In this document: positions 1-7,866 of the stretch, one piece after another
How positions within the stretch are numbered: the stretch's first letter is position 1
Layout: each line of letters begins with the position of its first letter
Notes under the pieces: model-generated
The model's database searches: none
What the model was told of the DNA's origin: nothing
What the model saw: only the letters and a program-made list of their open reading frames with translations
NCBI GenBank assembly: GCA_964408155.1
Contig: CAYOYJ010000015.1
Coordinates: 1 to 26,038 of the forward strand
DNA: 26,038 nt
From: JAAYKM01 sp964408155
GTDB lineage: Bacteria; Desulfobacterota; Syntrophia; Syntrophales; JAAYKM01
Reading direction: 5' to 3'
Program-made: the position numbers and the translations under genes

Positions 1-22
1 ATACAAAAATGGGGAGTACACC

Positions 23-760
23 ATGGGAAAATTGGCCATTCTGTCCGGCACTATGCCGCTTTTTGAGCTGGACATGTTTGATCATCTGAGAAAGCAATCC
101 TATGACGGCGCACCGAGTCATGTCGGTCTGCTCTCCGAAGACGATTTAATTTTTATTGCCCGGCACGGCCTACCCGGAGACACCTTCACCCCACCTCACC
201 TCGTCGACCATCTGGCCAATTTCCGAACCCTATCCATACTGGGCGCCGTCGAAGTGATCGGCATCTATTCGACGGGATCACTGAAAGCCGATATGGGTCC
301 CGGCACCCTGTTCGTCCCCGACGATTTCATCTGCCTGTACCCGACGCCGACCTCGGTTACCGACGTACCACTTCATATCACCCCGGTCATCGACACCGGC
401 GTCCGCCGAGGATTGATGGAAGCGGCCCGCGCGCGGAATATCGACGTCTATGACGGCGGCATTTACTGGCAAACGGCCGGTCCGCGACTGGAAACCAAGG
501 CCGAGATTCACATGATGGCAAAAAATGCGGATGTCGTGGGGATGACCCTCGCCAGCGAAGCGGTACTCGCCCGGGAATTCGGGATGGCCTTCGGCGCGGT
601 GTGCTCCGTTGACAACTATGCCCATGGCATCGGCACGGGGGATCTGAAAGAAGAAGATATCCGCATCCAGGCCAAACGGAATGCGAAAAAGATCGGCCTG
701 ATCGTCAGCCGTTACATCGAAGATTTTCGCCTCAGAACGCCCCCAACTGGCAGGGCTTGA
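23..760 (+). CDS. MTAP/PNP-family purine nucleoside phosphorylase, methylthioinosine-phosphorylase-like
   Basis: A 245-aa protein of the trimeric PNP/MTAP family, which splits (methylthio)purine nucleosides with phosphate to recover base and sugar phosphate. Visible family signatures are the phosphate-site RHG (about residue 48), the GPRLETKAEI block (about 153-162) and VGMTLASEAVLARE (about 172-185). The base-recognition loop reads VDNYAHG. It aligns by eye with the V-x-N-[WY]-A-x-G pattern I recall from Pseudomonas methylthioinosine phosphorylase, where the Asn favours 6-oxopurines, and not with the D-x-D of human MTAP. I therefore lean to methylthioinosine or inosine as substrate, without certainty. 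GGGGAG at 11-16 is a good Shine-Dalgarno for the ATG at 23. The 3' end overlaps the convergent next gene by 29 bp. Family call is firm; substrate is inference. Confidence 0.9.
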   Translation: MGKLAILSGTMPLFELDMFDHLRKQSYDGAPSHVGLLSEDDLIFIARHGLPGDTFTPPHLVDHLANFRTLSILGAVEVIGIYSTGSLKADMGPGTLFVPDDFICLYPTPTSVTDVPLHITPVIDTGVRRGLMEAARARNIDVYDGGIYWQTAGPRLETKAEIHMMAKNADVVGMTLASEAVLAREFGMAFGAVCSVDNYAHGIGTGDLKEEDIRIQAKRNAKKIGLIVSRYIEDFRLRTPPTGRA

Positions 761-1166
761 TCTTGATTTTCAGGGCTTCGCAGGCCTCGGATACGGCCAT
801 GCGCGGCAAATTGAATTCATCGGCGATCGCCCAGGATTCGGCGCAGGAAAGTCTGCCGTTCTGCAGTTTTACCTCAATGGCTTTTTTCAAGGTCTCATCG
901 ACGGTTCCTGCCGGCCGGACAATCTGCTTATCCGGACTGAACCCGAACAGCCCCATCTGACAAAAGCTAATTCGCTTCTCCAGGAGGTCCAGTGCCACCC
1001 CGACCTCCTGAATCGTCTTGCCGATTGCCGCGGCAATGGCAACCGCATCGCTACAGGTGATGATGTCATCCTTCGCCTGCTGGGCGATCAATTTTGCAAT
1101 CTGTTCATCGACCGGTGTTTCCGCCGGATGCTTGGCCGCATAATGTCCTTTGTCCTGATGGGCCAT
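732..1166 (-). CDS. Small protein with internal tandem duplication (C...CQxGxF repeats)
   Basis: A 144-aa protein whose function I do not recognise. It has two similar halves. Residues about 38-77 begin CSDAVAIAAAIG and end CQMGLFGF; residues about 108-144 begin CAESWAIADEFN and end CQLGAF. Each unit starts with a Cys, continues with an Ala-rich helix and a second amphipathic helix, and ends with Cys-Gln-x-Gly-x-Phe, giving four regularly placed Cys. The helical layout with hydrophobic spacing resembles helix-turn-helix domains, but I see no diagnostic motif. There is no signal peptide or membrane segment. It is the last gene of the paaK-ACT operon, starting 12 nt after the ACT gene's stop, so a regulatory or accessory role in aryl-acid activation is possible. 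Paired Cys could bind metal. A real gene, function unknown. Confidence 0.8.
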   Translation of the reverse strand: MAHQDKGHYAAKHPAETPVDEQIAKLIAQQAKDDIITCSDAVAIAAAIGKTIQEVGVALDLLEKRISFCQMGLFGFSPDKQIVRPAGTVDETLKKAIEVKLQNGRLSCAESWAIADEFNLPRMAVSEACEALKIKIKPCQLGAF

Positions 1167-1178
1167 GGTGCCTTCCTT

Positions 1179-1634
1179 CTAATATTTTGTATAATGAAAA
1201 GGCTCGGCAGACGTCAGCCCTTCCGTATCCATTGTCTTAAAGTTATTTTTCTCGATAAGCTTTTCCGCTTTTTCGATCTGATCGACGTCCACCACGAAAA
1301 TGGCCCGCTCGTAACTTTCGACGACAAATCCGTAGGCATTGTTCACATTGATGTTTTCCTTGTAAAGAAGCTGGGTCAGTCGGTCGAGTCCACCCGGTTT
1401 ATCGTCAAGTTCCACCGCCAGGACGTCCCGCATCTGAACCATCATCCCGGCAGACGTCAGGACCTTCTGCGCCTTTTTCGGATCGTCCACGAGGAGATTG
1501 ATCACGCCGAACGTATCGGATGTCGAAATCGTCGTGGCCCGGATGTTGATCTTCTCCTTGGCCAGCACATGCGTCACAGCGGCCAGCCTGCCCGGCTTGT
1601 TCTCCGCGAATATTGAAATCTGCTGTGCGATCAT
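1179..1634 (-). CDS. Tandem ACT-domain protein
   Basis: A 151-aa protein made of two ACT domains. The first begins QISIFAENKPGRLAAVTHVL and the second begins VLAVELDDKPGGLDRLTQLL; both carry the D/N-K-P-G-x-L ligand-binding turn. ACT domains bind amino acids or similar small ligands and act as allosteric modules. Stand-alone double-ACT proteins are often encoded beside phenylacetate-CoA ligases in anaerobic bacteria and archaea, as here, where the ligase ends 26 nt upstream. A likely role is sensing an aromatic amino acid or its aryl-acid product to tune the ligase or its gene. No catalytic domain or DNA-binding segment is present. The ligand is not determinable from sequence. Confidence 0.88.
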   Translation of the reverse strand: MIAQQISIFAENKPGRLAAVTHVLAKEKINIRATTISTSDTFGVINLLVDDPKKAQKVLTSAGMMVQMRDVLAVELDDKPGGLDRLTQLLYKENINVNNAYGFVVESYERAIFVVDVDQIEKAEKLIEKNNFKTMDTEGLTSAEPFHYTKY

Positions 1635-1660
1635 CGTGTCTTCCCTCCCGTTGGGGTTGC

Positions 1661-2959
1661 TCAGTCTTCCCGGTTGTCGATCACCCGTTTGGCCTTCCCT
1701 TCGGTTTGAGGGAGACTTTCCGGCTCGACCAGATCGACCCGGGGTGTGATCAGAAGTTCGCTCTTCAGTTCGTTCACAATCATCTTCCGCAAGACTTCCA
1801 ACTGCTTGAGATCTCCCGTGAAATACTCCCGCTGGACCTCCACCTTGACGGTCATGTCATCGTTGAAGCCTTTCCGCTCCAGGATGATCTGGAAATTGTT
1901 GCCGACGCCCTGGATGCCCATCAGTTTCTTTTCAATCTGAATGGGAAAGATGTTGACCCCCTTGAGGATCAACATGTCGTCCGTCCGGCCCTTGATCCGT
2001 TCGATCCGCCGATGGGTCCGGCCGCAGGGGCAGGCGCCGGGGATGATCCGGGTCAGGTCCTTCGTCCGATAGCGCACGATCGGCATCCCGTCACGCGTCA
2101 AGGTCGTCAAGACGAGTTCACCTTCCTGGCCGTCCGGTACCGATTCGAGCGTGATCGGATCGATGATCTCAACGATATAGGCGTCTTCCCAGATATGCAG
2201 GCCGTTCTGTTCCGGACATTCGAAGGCCACGCCGGGACCGCTCATTTCGGAAAGGCCGTAGGAGTTAAAGGCCTTAACCCCGTAGAAATCTTCAATTCGC
2301 TTACGCATTTTCTCCGAATGGGGCTCCGCACCGATGAAGGCCATACGCAGGCGGGTGTCTTTCCTGGGATCAATGCCGGCTTCCTCGAAAACCGTTGTCA
2401 GGTGCAGGGCATAGCTGGGAATAATATGGATGGCCGTCGTGTCGAAATCCTGCATCAACTGGATCTGCCGCTTGCTGTTGCCCGGTCCCGCGGGAATCAC
2501 CAGAGCACCCAGACATTCCGCTCCGTAGTGGAAACCGAGACCGCCCGTGAACAGGGCGTAGGTCATCATGTTCTGGAAGACGTCGCTTTTGCGCATCCCC
2601 GCCATGTACATGCAGCGGGCCAACTGGTCGGTCCAGCTGTCGATATCCTTCCGGGTATGGAAGATGACCGTTGCCCGGCCGGTGGTGCCCGATGAGGAGT
2701 GCATGCGGACGATTTCGTCTTTCGATACCGCGAGAAAACCGTAGGGCCATTCTTTCCGCAGATCGTCCTTTGTGGTCAGGGGCAGTTTCGTCAAATCGTC
2801 CAGCGTTTTGATATCCCCAAGAAAGATTCCCTTTTCCTTGAACAGTTTTCGGTAACAGGAGGACCGGGAAGCGCTTTCCACGGTTGTTTGCAGTCTTTCA
2901 AGTTGCAGTTTGTGCAGTTGATCCCGGTCGATGGTTTCGATATCTTTTTCCCAAAACAT
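1661..2959 (-). CDS. paaK: Phenylacetate-CoA ligase family protein
   Basis: A 432-aa adenylate-forming enzyme that activates phenylacetate or a related aryl acid with ATP and CoA. The AMP-binding loop SSSGTTGR lies at about residues 88-95. The family blocks NSYGLSEMSGPGVA, YRTKDLTR, CPCGRTHRRIERIKGRTDDM and LKGVNIFPIQIE follow in order, with the ACG-type C-terminal domain complete. Length matches PaaK (about 430-440). The frame stays open upstream, but AGGAGG at 2965-2970 places the start at the ATG ending at 2959. First gene of an operon with the ACT protein and the duplicated Cys protein. In anaerobes, homologues also serve indolepyruvate-oxidoreductase amino-acid fermentation, so aryl-acetate specificity is likely but not proven. 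Confidence 0.93.
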   Translation of the reverse strand: MFWEKDIETIDRDQLHKLQLERLQTTVESASRSSCYRKLFKEKGIFLGDIKTLDDLTKLPLTTKDDLRKEWPYGFLAVSKDEIVRMHSSSGTTGRATVIFHTRKDIDSWTDQLARCMYMAGMRKSDVFQNMMTYALFTGGLGFHYGAECLGALVIPAGPGNSKRQIQLMQDFDTTAIHIIPSYALHLTTVFEEAGIDPRKDTRLRMAFIGAEPHSEKMRKRIEDFYGVKAFNSYGLSEMSGPGVAFECPEQNGLHIWEDAYIVEIIDPITLESVPDGQEGELVLTTLTRDGMPIVRYRTKDLTRIIPGACPCGRTHRRIERIKGRTDDMLILKGVNIFPIQIEKKLMGIQGVGNNFQIILERKGFNDDMTVKVEVQREYFTGDLKQLEVLRKMIVNELKSELLITPRVDLVEPESLPQTEGKAKRVIDNRED

Positions 2960-2964
2960 AGGCG

Positions 2965-2970
2965 CCTCCT
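2965..2970 (-). promoter_or_regulatory. Shine-Dalgarno deciding the paaK start
   Basis: A perfect AGGAGG on the minus strand, 5 nt before the ATG at 2959. It rules out the upstream in-frame extension to 3121 as the translated start. Confidence 0.85.
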
Positions 2971-3940
2971 GAGCTAGATGGGTAGTTCCTCTACTACAAC
3001 TCGGCGCTGTTTTTGGCAAGACAAATATCCGTGTTAAAAGGCGATATCTGAATCTCTTCCCCGCTTTATAAAGATTGTGGCGGTACACTTCCCGCTTGAC
3101 AAAAAACCGTCTTTCCCGCAAGGTTCCGCATGATCCGTCACGATACCGGTGCTAAATCAGGCTGTTACAAATTGACGGCGGAGACGGTCATCCAACGTCC
3201 TTCATGTTTTTTCGGGGGGAAACGGAATGGACCGGCAGTCGCATCATCGGCGCCTTTTATCCCAAAGCAGTATCTTCCTATTCGAAGCGGATTCCCGAGT
3301 TAGTCGGACACGGCATGGCGTCTCATGCCGCCATTTTGGGAGGAGTTCATGCAAAGGAGAAACTCGAAGATCTGTATTTCCGGCTGAATCTGGCCTAAAC
3401 GAATTGTCAATCCAACGTTGATTGGCGGACCACCTCAATTTATTCCTTCTCAAAAACCAGTATGGTGTCCCCTAAACTCCACCGGTTGGATAGCTTCATT
3501 AACGAATCGTTCAGGCATGATCACCGCCTTGGGGATGAAGGGATAAATCGAGAATATCCGCCAAAGCTTCATGGCATAAAAAATCAGGATACCTTTACGG
3601 ATCAGTATCACCGATATTTCAAAGAAATGATTGCATCCCGTTTGCGGGAACAAAAGGCTGTTGACCTGTGGCAGAAAATGGACTATAAGTCGTTTCCGTT
3701 AAGTTCTTAAATATCCAAGATTTTGAACATGAAATGATAAAAGCAACCCGGGGGAGTATCATCCCTGTCGCTAGGAATCCTGTCGAATCCTTTTCGGTGG
3801 GATTTTTTGTTTCTGCTTCCCTCCCCCCAGCCGAACACCCCGGCTTTTTATGATGTTTCACGACTGACCGGCACGTCAGGTTTGATTGAGCGTTCGTATT
3901 GCGCAGCAAAGTCCAGAATCATTCCAACAGGAGGGGAAAT
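2971..3940. other. Gene-poor interval, possible decayed coding remnants
   Basis: About 970 bp between paaK and the small secreted protein. Only short open frames occur. Two plus-strand ones (3204-3398, 64 aa; 3462-3710, 82 aa) have protein-like stretches such as SYSKRIPELVGHGMASH and DQYHRYFKEMIASRLREQ, but no recognisable domain and no clear Shine-Dalgarno. A 12-base string TACACTTCCCGC at about 3084 resembles the REP-like unit found at 4338-4416. I read this as intergenic DNA with possible remnants of lost genes. A weak minus-strand promoter for paaK (TTGTCA 3102-3097, 17-bp spacer, CACAAT 3079-3074) may be present. Confidence 0.4.
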
Positions 3941-4270
3941 ATGAAAAAGTTATTACAATCTTTCATGATTTTATCGGTTTTAGTCTGTGCGATTGCTTTA
4001 AGCACCAACCTGATCGACACGGCGATGGCGGCCTCAAAAAGCAATAGTGCCACAAAATATCAAAACAAGCAGAAAAAGCTCCCCCCGTGCAACGAATTTG
4101 TTAAGGATTGGGGTGGCCGGGGAGGTTTCACCGCCCAAGATGATAATGCGATAGGCTCTGTTGCACCTCCGGGATGTTATTTCACGGTCGATGAGCACGG
4201 CTGCTTTGTCCCCGCTTGTGATGTGGACGGCAAAAAGGTTATCCAGTGCGATTGCGGTAAAAACAAATAA
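3941..4270 (+). CDS. Small secreted cysteine-rich protein
   Basis: A 109-aa protein with a clear Sec signal peptide: MKK, a hydrophobic core (MILSVLVCAIALS) and a probable cleavage after AMA near residue 29. The mature part is about 80 residues with six Cys (PPC, PPGC, EHGC, PAC, QC, DC) and a Lys/Gln-rich N-terminal linker. Six Cys in a small exported domain suggest disulfides. The end CDCGKNK is hydrophilic. I know no family for it. GGAGGGG lies just before the ATG at 3941, favouring this start over the upstream TTG at 3899. It stands alone on the plus strand with no operon partner. The gene looks real; the function is unknown. Confidence 0.7.
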   Translation: MKKLLQSFMILSVLVCAIALSTNLIDTAMAASKSNSATKYQNKQKKLPPCNEFVKDWGGRGGFTAQDDNAIGSVAPPGCYFTVDEHGCFVPACDVDGKKVIQCDCGKNK

Positions 4271-4337
4271 TTTTAAAGCCTACTCCTCATAAGCGATTAA
4301 ATTCGCTGATATTTCGAATATTAATATTAGAATATTA

Positions 4338-4416
4338 GGGGGACACTTCCCGGAATATTGCGGGGACACTTCCCGTATTATTTGTCAATTGGCACATAAA
4401 TACGGGAAGTGTCCCC
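4338..4416. repeat. REP-like repeat cluster (GGGGACACTTCCCG units)
   Basis: Three copies of one unit. Copy 1 is GGGGGACACTTCCCGG at 4338-4353, and copy 2 is GGGGACACTTCCCGTATT at 4362-4379. Copy 3 is the exact inverse of copy 2 at 4399-4416, making a perfect 18-bp inverted repeat with a 19-nt loop. Such units resemble REP palindromes mobilised by REP-associated tyrosine transposases (RAYTs). No RAYT gene is in the window, so this would be a non-autonomous copy. The stem could also act as a transcription-end hairpin for the small gene at 3941-4270, though no U-tract follows. Confidence 0.75.
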
Positions 4417-4438
4417 CAATTTCCAATTTCCATTATGG

Positions 4439-4464
4439 AGTACTATGCGGATCCGCATAATACT
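4439..4464. promoter_or_regulatory. 26-bp near-perfect palindrome, operator-like
   Basis: The core TATGCGGATCCGCATA (4444-4459) is a perfect 16-bp palindrome. It extends to 4439-4464 with only one mismatched pair (C4443/A4460). Symmetry of this length suggests a dimeric regulator site or a mobile-element end. No gene starts nearby in either direction (the nearest gene end is at 4776), so the target is unclear. Confidence 0.4.
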
Positions 4465-4775
4465 TCTGATTAAAGCAGAACAACTGTTCAACACACCCCA
4501 CTTTCTTTTCTTTCGAGGCAATGTATATAAATAATTCAAGTGCTAATTTATTTCTGGGTGAGAAGTCTTTAATGACCTCGTCGTATTGTTATGTAAAGTA
4601 GATATGCCCCCCGTGCAGGCAAGGAGAAGAGTAAGACCTTCGGCAAAGAATGTCAACGGGAAATGATCAACTCTTCAGAGTTATGGATTACATATTGAAA
4701 TGATTTAGACTATGCAGAATATTGGAAACTCCATTTAAGAAGAAATCCGCAATAAATGAAAAACCCCTTTCCATC
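4465..4775. other. Intergenic, no gene seen
   Basis: About 310 bp of AT-rich sequence between the palindrome and the stop of the acetoacetate-decarboxylase-family gene. I see no supported coding frame, RNA gene or strong terminator. The sequence CTATCCTGCAGGATAG, a 16-bp palindrome, overlaps the neighbouring gene's stop codon at 4777-4792. Confidence 0.5.
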
Positions 4776-5588
4776 CTATCCTGCAGGATAGCGGTAAAGT
4801 ACGCGGCCACCGGAGATGGTCAATCCGGCGCTGTGATAGAAGCCGTCGGTCACCTCCATCGGCATCAGTTGCTGCAACTCCCGGTTGAACGGCCCGGAAA
4901 ACCGGACATCCGCATCGCCCTTCCAGATGTCGTCCACCTCCAGGCTGGCGATGCTGGTGGCGATTTCATGGACCACCGCTTTGGTCGGATCTTCGATACT
5001 CGGAAAATGGCGGAGGAGATAGAACTTGACCTTGGGCAGTGCCGATCGGTCAACCTTCTCCTTTAGGATCACCGATCCTTCGACCACCCTTTCGCCGTTG
5101 GCCTCGCAGATGCCCTTCAACCTGGCTCCCGGCTTCCGGCCGCCGATCTTCGGGTTCAGGGCATGGAGTTTCGTCATATAGATCCGGCCGAGGACTTTTG
5201 GGAATCCCTGGATAAACCCCCGGACAAGCGTAAAATCGTTATCCACCCAGATGAAGGGAACGAGATAGCCGGGCTCGCCCTGGTAGCTGCACTGCAGGAG
5301 CACGATGCATTCCTTGTAGATGGAGCGTTCCGGATTCTCGAAGGCCATGTCGGGATTGGCTTCGCTGACGGAAATCCACTCCACGAACCAGACGATACCT
5401 GCGCCGGGGTCCGGTCCCAGCTCCAGTGGCGCGGGAATGAAGGCGCGCGCTTTTTCCGGTTCCGTCCTGAAGCATAACTGCATCAGTTCTCCGCCGTAAT
5501 ACCAGGGCGGCGCATCGACCAATGAAGACTTGCCTTCCGGCGTCAGGGGGAGACAGTATCCTTTCAGAGAACAGCCGTTGTTTTCCAT
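4776..5588 (-). CDS. Acetoacetate decarboxylase family protein
   Basis: A 270-aa protein of the acetoacetate decarboxylase (ADC) superfamily. The family centre is clear: YKECIVLLQCSYQGEPGYLVPFIW followed by GFIQGFPKVLGRIY. The Lys in FPKVLG matches the Schiff-base Lys of true ADC, which decarboxylates acetoacetate to acetone. Many ADC-like proteins keep the fold but act on other keto acids or enol lactones, so the substrate is open. There is no signal peptide. A weak Shine-Dalgarno (GAGGT) precedes the ATG at 5588. It is a single gene, about 100 nt downstream of the cyclase operon on the same strand and possibly co-transcribed with it. Confidence 0.85.
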   Translation of the reverse strand: MENNGCSLKGYCLPLTPEGKSSLVDAPPWYYGGELMQLCFRTEPEKARAFIPAPLELGPDPGAGIVWFVEWISVSEANPDMAFENPERSIYKECIVLLQCSYQGEPGYLVPFIWVDNDFTLVRGFIQGFPKVLGRIYMTKLHALNPKIGGRKPGARLKGICEANGERVVEGSVILKEKVDRSALPKVKFYLLRHFPSIEDPTKAVVHEIATSIASLEVDDIWKGDADVRFSGPFNRELQQLMPMEVTDGFYHSAGLTISGGRVLYRYPAG

Positions 5589-5691
5589 ATGACCTCACGT
5601 CAGGGATTTTTGAAATGGATATAGTGAAGGGAAGGGATTGTGTCAAGCAAATCCCAAAGTTCTTTGAATGTGCTCATGTCAAAACGGGTCG

Positions 5692-7866
5692 TCATTTTTT
5701 GGTCATGACCCACGTTCCGTCCCAATCTTCGGGTTTTTCGGCCATCAACTCCCGGCATTTTTCGACGTAGGCGCCAGCCGGTGCATCCTTTTGCGCGATG
5801 TTCATAAAAATATCCAGGGCTGCGGCAAAATCTCCCTGGTAATAGAAGTGCAAAGCCTGATCAAATTTCTGATAAATACCCTTCTTTGCTTCGTAATCTT
5901 CCACGAACATGGGTTCGTAAACCGTAACGGATTCTTTTTTACCCACGACGCGAACCCGGGAAAGCTCCCGGGCAGGAAAAACCGCGCCTATTTCGTCCCG
6001 GGTTGATTTGGAAATCATGGTATAGGAACCGAATTCCTTGTTGATCCCTTCCAGCCGGGAGGCCAGATTCACTGCATCGCCCAGCATGGTATAATCGAAG
6101 CGCGATTTCGAGCCCATATTGCCGACAACCGCCGCTCCCGTGTTGATACCGATCCGCATCTTAAGATCCCGGCCGATCTTTTCCCGGAAATGAGGCCGCA
6201 ATTCGGCCAGTTTCCGCTGACATCGCAAAGCGGCCCGGACGCAGCGCACGGGGTGGCCTGCCTGCACAAGAGGGGCATTCCAGAAGGCAAGGATGGCGTC
6301 GCCTTCGTATTTGTCGACGGTTCCCCCCTCTTCATGGATAATCTCGGTCATCGCCGACAGATATTCATTCAAAACCGAGGTCAACTCCTCCGGAGACAGT
6401 TTTTCAGAAATACCGGTGAACCCTTCCAGATCGGAAAAAAAGATCGACAACTGACGTCTTTCACCACCCAGTTTCAATCTTTCCGGATTTTGAATCAGCT
6501 CTTCGATCACGGCCGGGCTCAAGTATTGCTGAAAGGCGTTCTTGATAAATCTTTTCTGCCGTCCTTCCGTATTGTAATAGACAACGCCTGCGCTGAAAAG
6601 GGTCAGCACGACCGCCATCTCAGGTACGACAAGAGGCAACCAGTAACCGTTTTGATAAGCAATGGCACACAGAAGAAAAGGTGACAGCAGGGAGATGCCA
6701 TACACTGTCGCCGTCTTGAAAATGTTCGAGACCAGCGAGGAGGACACACCGGCGAACAGAGCCAGCAAAAGTGTGACCCACCAAAAAACGCCCTGCGATG
6801 TTTGCCGGATAAAGGATCCGGACAGGAGGTTTTCCAGCATGGTGGCGTGTATCATCACCCCCGGGTAAATGCCGGACAGGGGTATCGTACGCAAATCGAG
6901 AAGACCGGGGGCGGAAAAGCCAAAGAAAACATAACTGTCGCGAAATTCCGCCGGGTTAATGGCGGGCTTTTCCTCTTGCTGAATTTTCAACTCGCTCTGA
7001 ATAATTGAAGCGGCGCTGTAAGGATGCTTCATTGCAGGCAGTTTCTGAAAACGGAGAATCGCCCTGCCCTGCTGATCGAGCGGGATCTTCATTTTATCAA
7101 TCCACAGAGCATGCTTGTCCATCTGCATACTTTTCTCGGGATGGGCGGTCAAAAAAACCCCCAGTCCCAGTGAAGGCATCCATTGTCCGTCGAAATAACG
7201 AAGCAGCGGCGCCCTGCGGTAAACGCCATCGACATCCGGATTGATATGCACATTGGCGAGGGAAAATGCTTGATGCGCTATTTCGGAGACAGGGAAAGAC
7301 GCCCGCGGATAGGTCATTTCCTTTTGAAAAGCGGGGTATCGCTCTCCATTTGCATGATGGGCCGAAAAGGGATTCTTCGGGGCAAACGGGGGCCATGACG
7401 TAAATTCTCCAGTTTTTTCTCCCAGAAATACCGCTCCGGTAAATTTCCGGAAATCCCGGATCGAGTCGCCAAAGGCCCGATCGTCTTCGACGCCATACTT
7501 TGAAGGCTCCGTGAAAAGAACATCAAAACCAACGGCTTTCGCGCCGCCACGCCGGCAAAAATCGAGAATCGTACCGTAAACTTCCCGGGGCCAGGGCCAG
7601 GCCAGATCTTTGACCTGCTTTCCCCAATCCAGGCTGTCTTGGTCCAGAAGAATGATGCGAATTTTTTGATCCTTGATCTGGCTTTGAGAGATGTCCTGCA
7701 ATAGATTCACGCGCCAATCCCAGCTTTTCAGCTCCCATAAATCCAGCCACCCGGGCAGCCACAGAAGCAAGGTTAAACCCAAGCCGACTAAAGCGGCAAG
7801 GATGCCTTGGATCAGACGGCGTATGCCCGGCCATTTCATAATGTTCTGCATGAACGATGGAATCAA
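5692..7866 (-). CDS. CHASE2-domain class III adenylate cyclase
   Basis: A 724-aa membrane sensor-cyclase that makes a cyclic nucleotide, probably cAMP. Order of parts: N-terminal TM helix (about 18-41), extracytoplasmic CHASE2 sensor (about 45-345), a cluster of TM helices (about 360-440), and the catalytic domain (about 475-660). The two metal-binding Asp sit in FFSDLEGFT and KYEGDAILAFW. The Lys of VDKYEGD and the Asp of MLGDAVNLASRLE fit adenine selection, and Asn/Arg of NLASRLE are the transition-state residues, so the domain looks active. The start is TTG at 7866, overlapping the M48 gene's TGA by 4 nt, with AAGGA upstream; ATG codons at 7851 or 7839 are alternatives. The C-terminal tail (after 660) is a short helical extension. 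Confidence 0.93.
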   Translation of the reverse strand: MIPSFMQNIMKWPGIRRLIQGILAALVGLGLTLLLWLPGWLDLWELKSWDWRVNLLQDISQSQIKDQKIRIILLDQDSLDWGKQVKDLAWPWPREVYGTILDFCRRGGAKAVGFDVLFTEPSKYGVEDDRAFGDSIRDFRKFTGAVFLGEKTGEFTSWPPFAPKNPFSAHHANGERYPAFQKEMTYPRASFPVSEIAHQAFSLANVHINPDVDGVYRRAPLLRYFDGQWMPSLGLGVFLTAHPEKSMQMDKHALWIDKMKIPLDQQGRAILRFQKLPAMKHPYSAASIIQSELKIQQEEKPAINPAEFRDSYVFFGFSAPGLLDLRTIPLSGIYPGVMIHATMLENLLSGSFIRQTSQGVFWWVTLLLALFAGVSSSLVSNIFKTATVYGISLLSPFLLCAIAYQNGYWLPLVVPEMAVVLTLFSAGVVYYNTEGRQKRFIKNAFQQYLSPAVIEELIQNPERLKLGGERRQLSIFFSDLEGFTGISEKLSPEELTSVLNEYLSAMTEIIHEEGGTVDKYEGDAILAFWNAPLVQAGHPVRCVRAALRCQRKLAELRPHFREKIGRDLKMRIGINTGAAVVGNMGSKSRFDYTMLGDAVNLASRLEGINKEFGSYTMISKSTRDEIGAVFPARELSRVRVVGKKESVTVYEPMFVEDYEAKKGIYQKFDQALHFYYQGDFAAALDIFMNIAQKDAPAGAYVEKCRELMAEKPEDWDGTWVMTKK

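Noticed and set aside
1613..2695. 360-codon plus-strand open frame opposite paaK
   Set aside because: It is antisense to a clearly real paaK with all motifs, and its translation has no known domain or Shine-Dalgarno.
2960..3121. 54-residue N-terminal extension of paaK
   Set aside because: AGGAGG at 2965-2970 serves the ATG at 2959, and the extension is not PaaK-like.
3785..3811. AATCC...GGATT followed by T-run as a terminator
   Set aside because: Only a 5-bp stem and no gene ending upstream on that strand.
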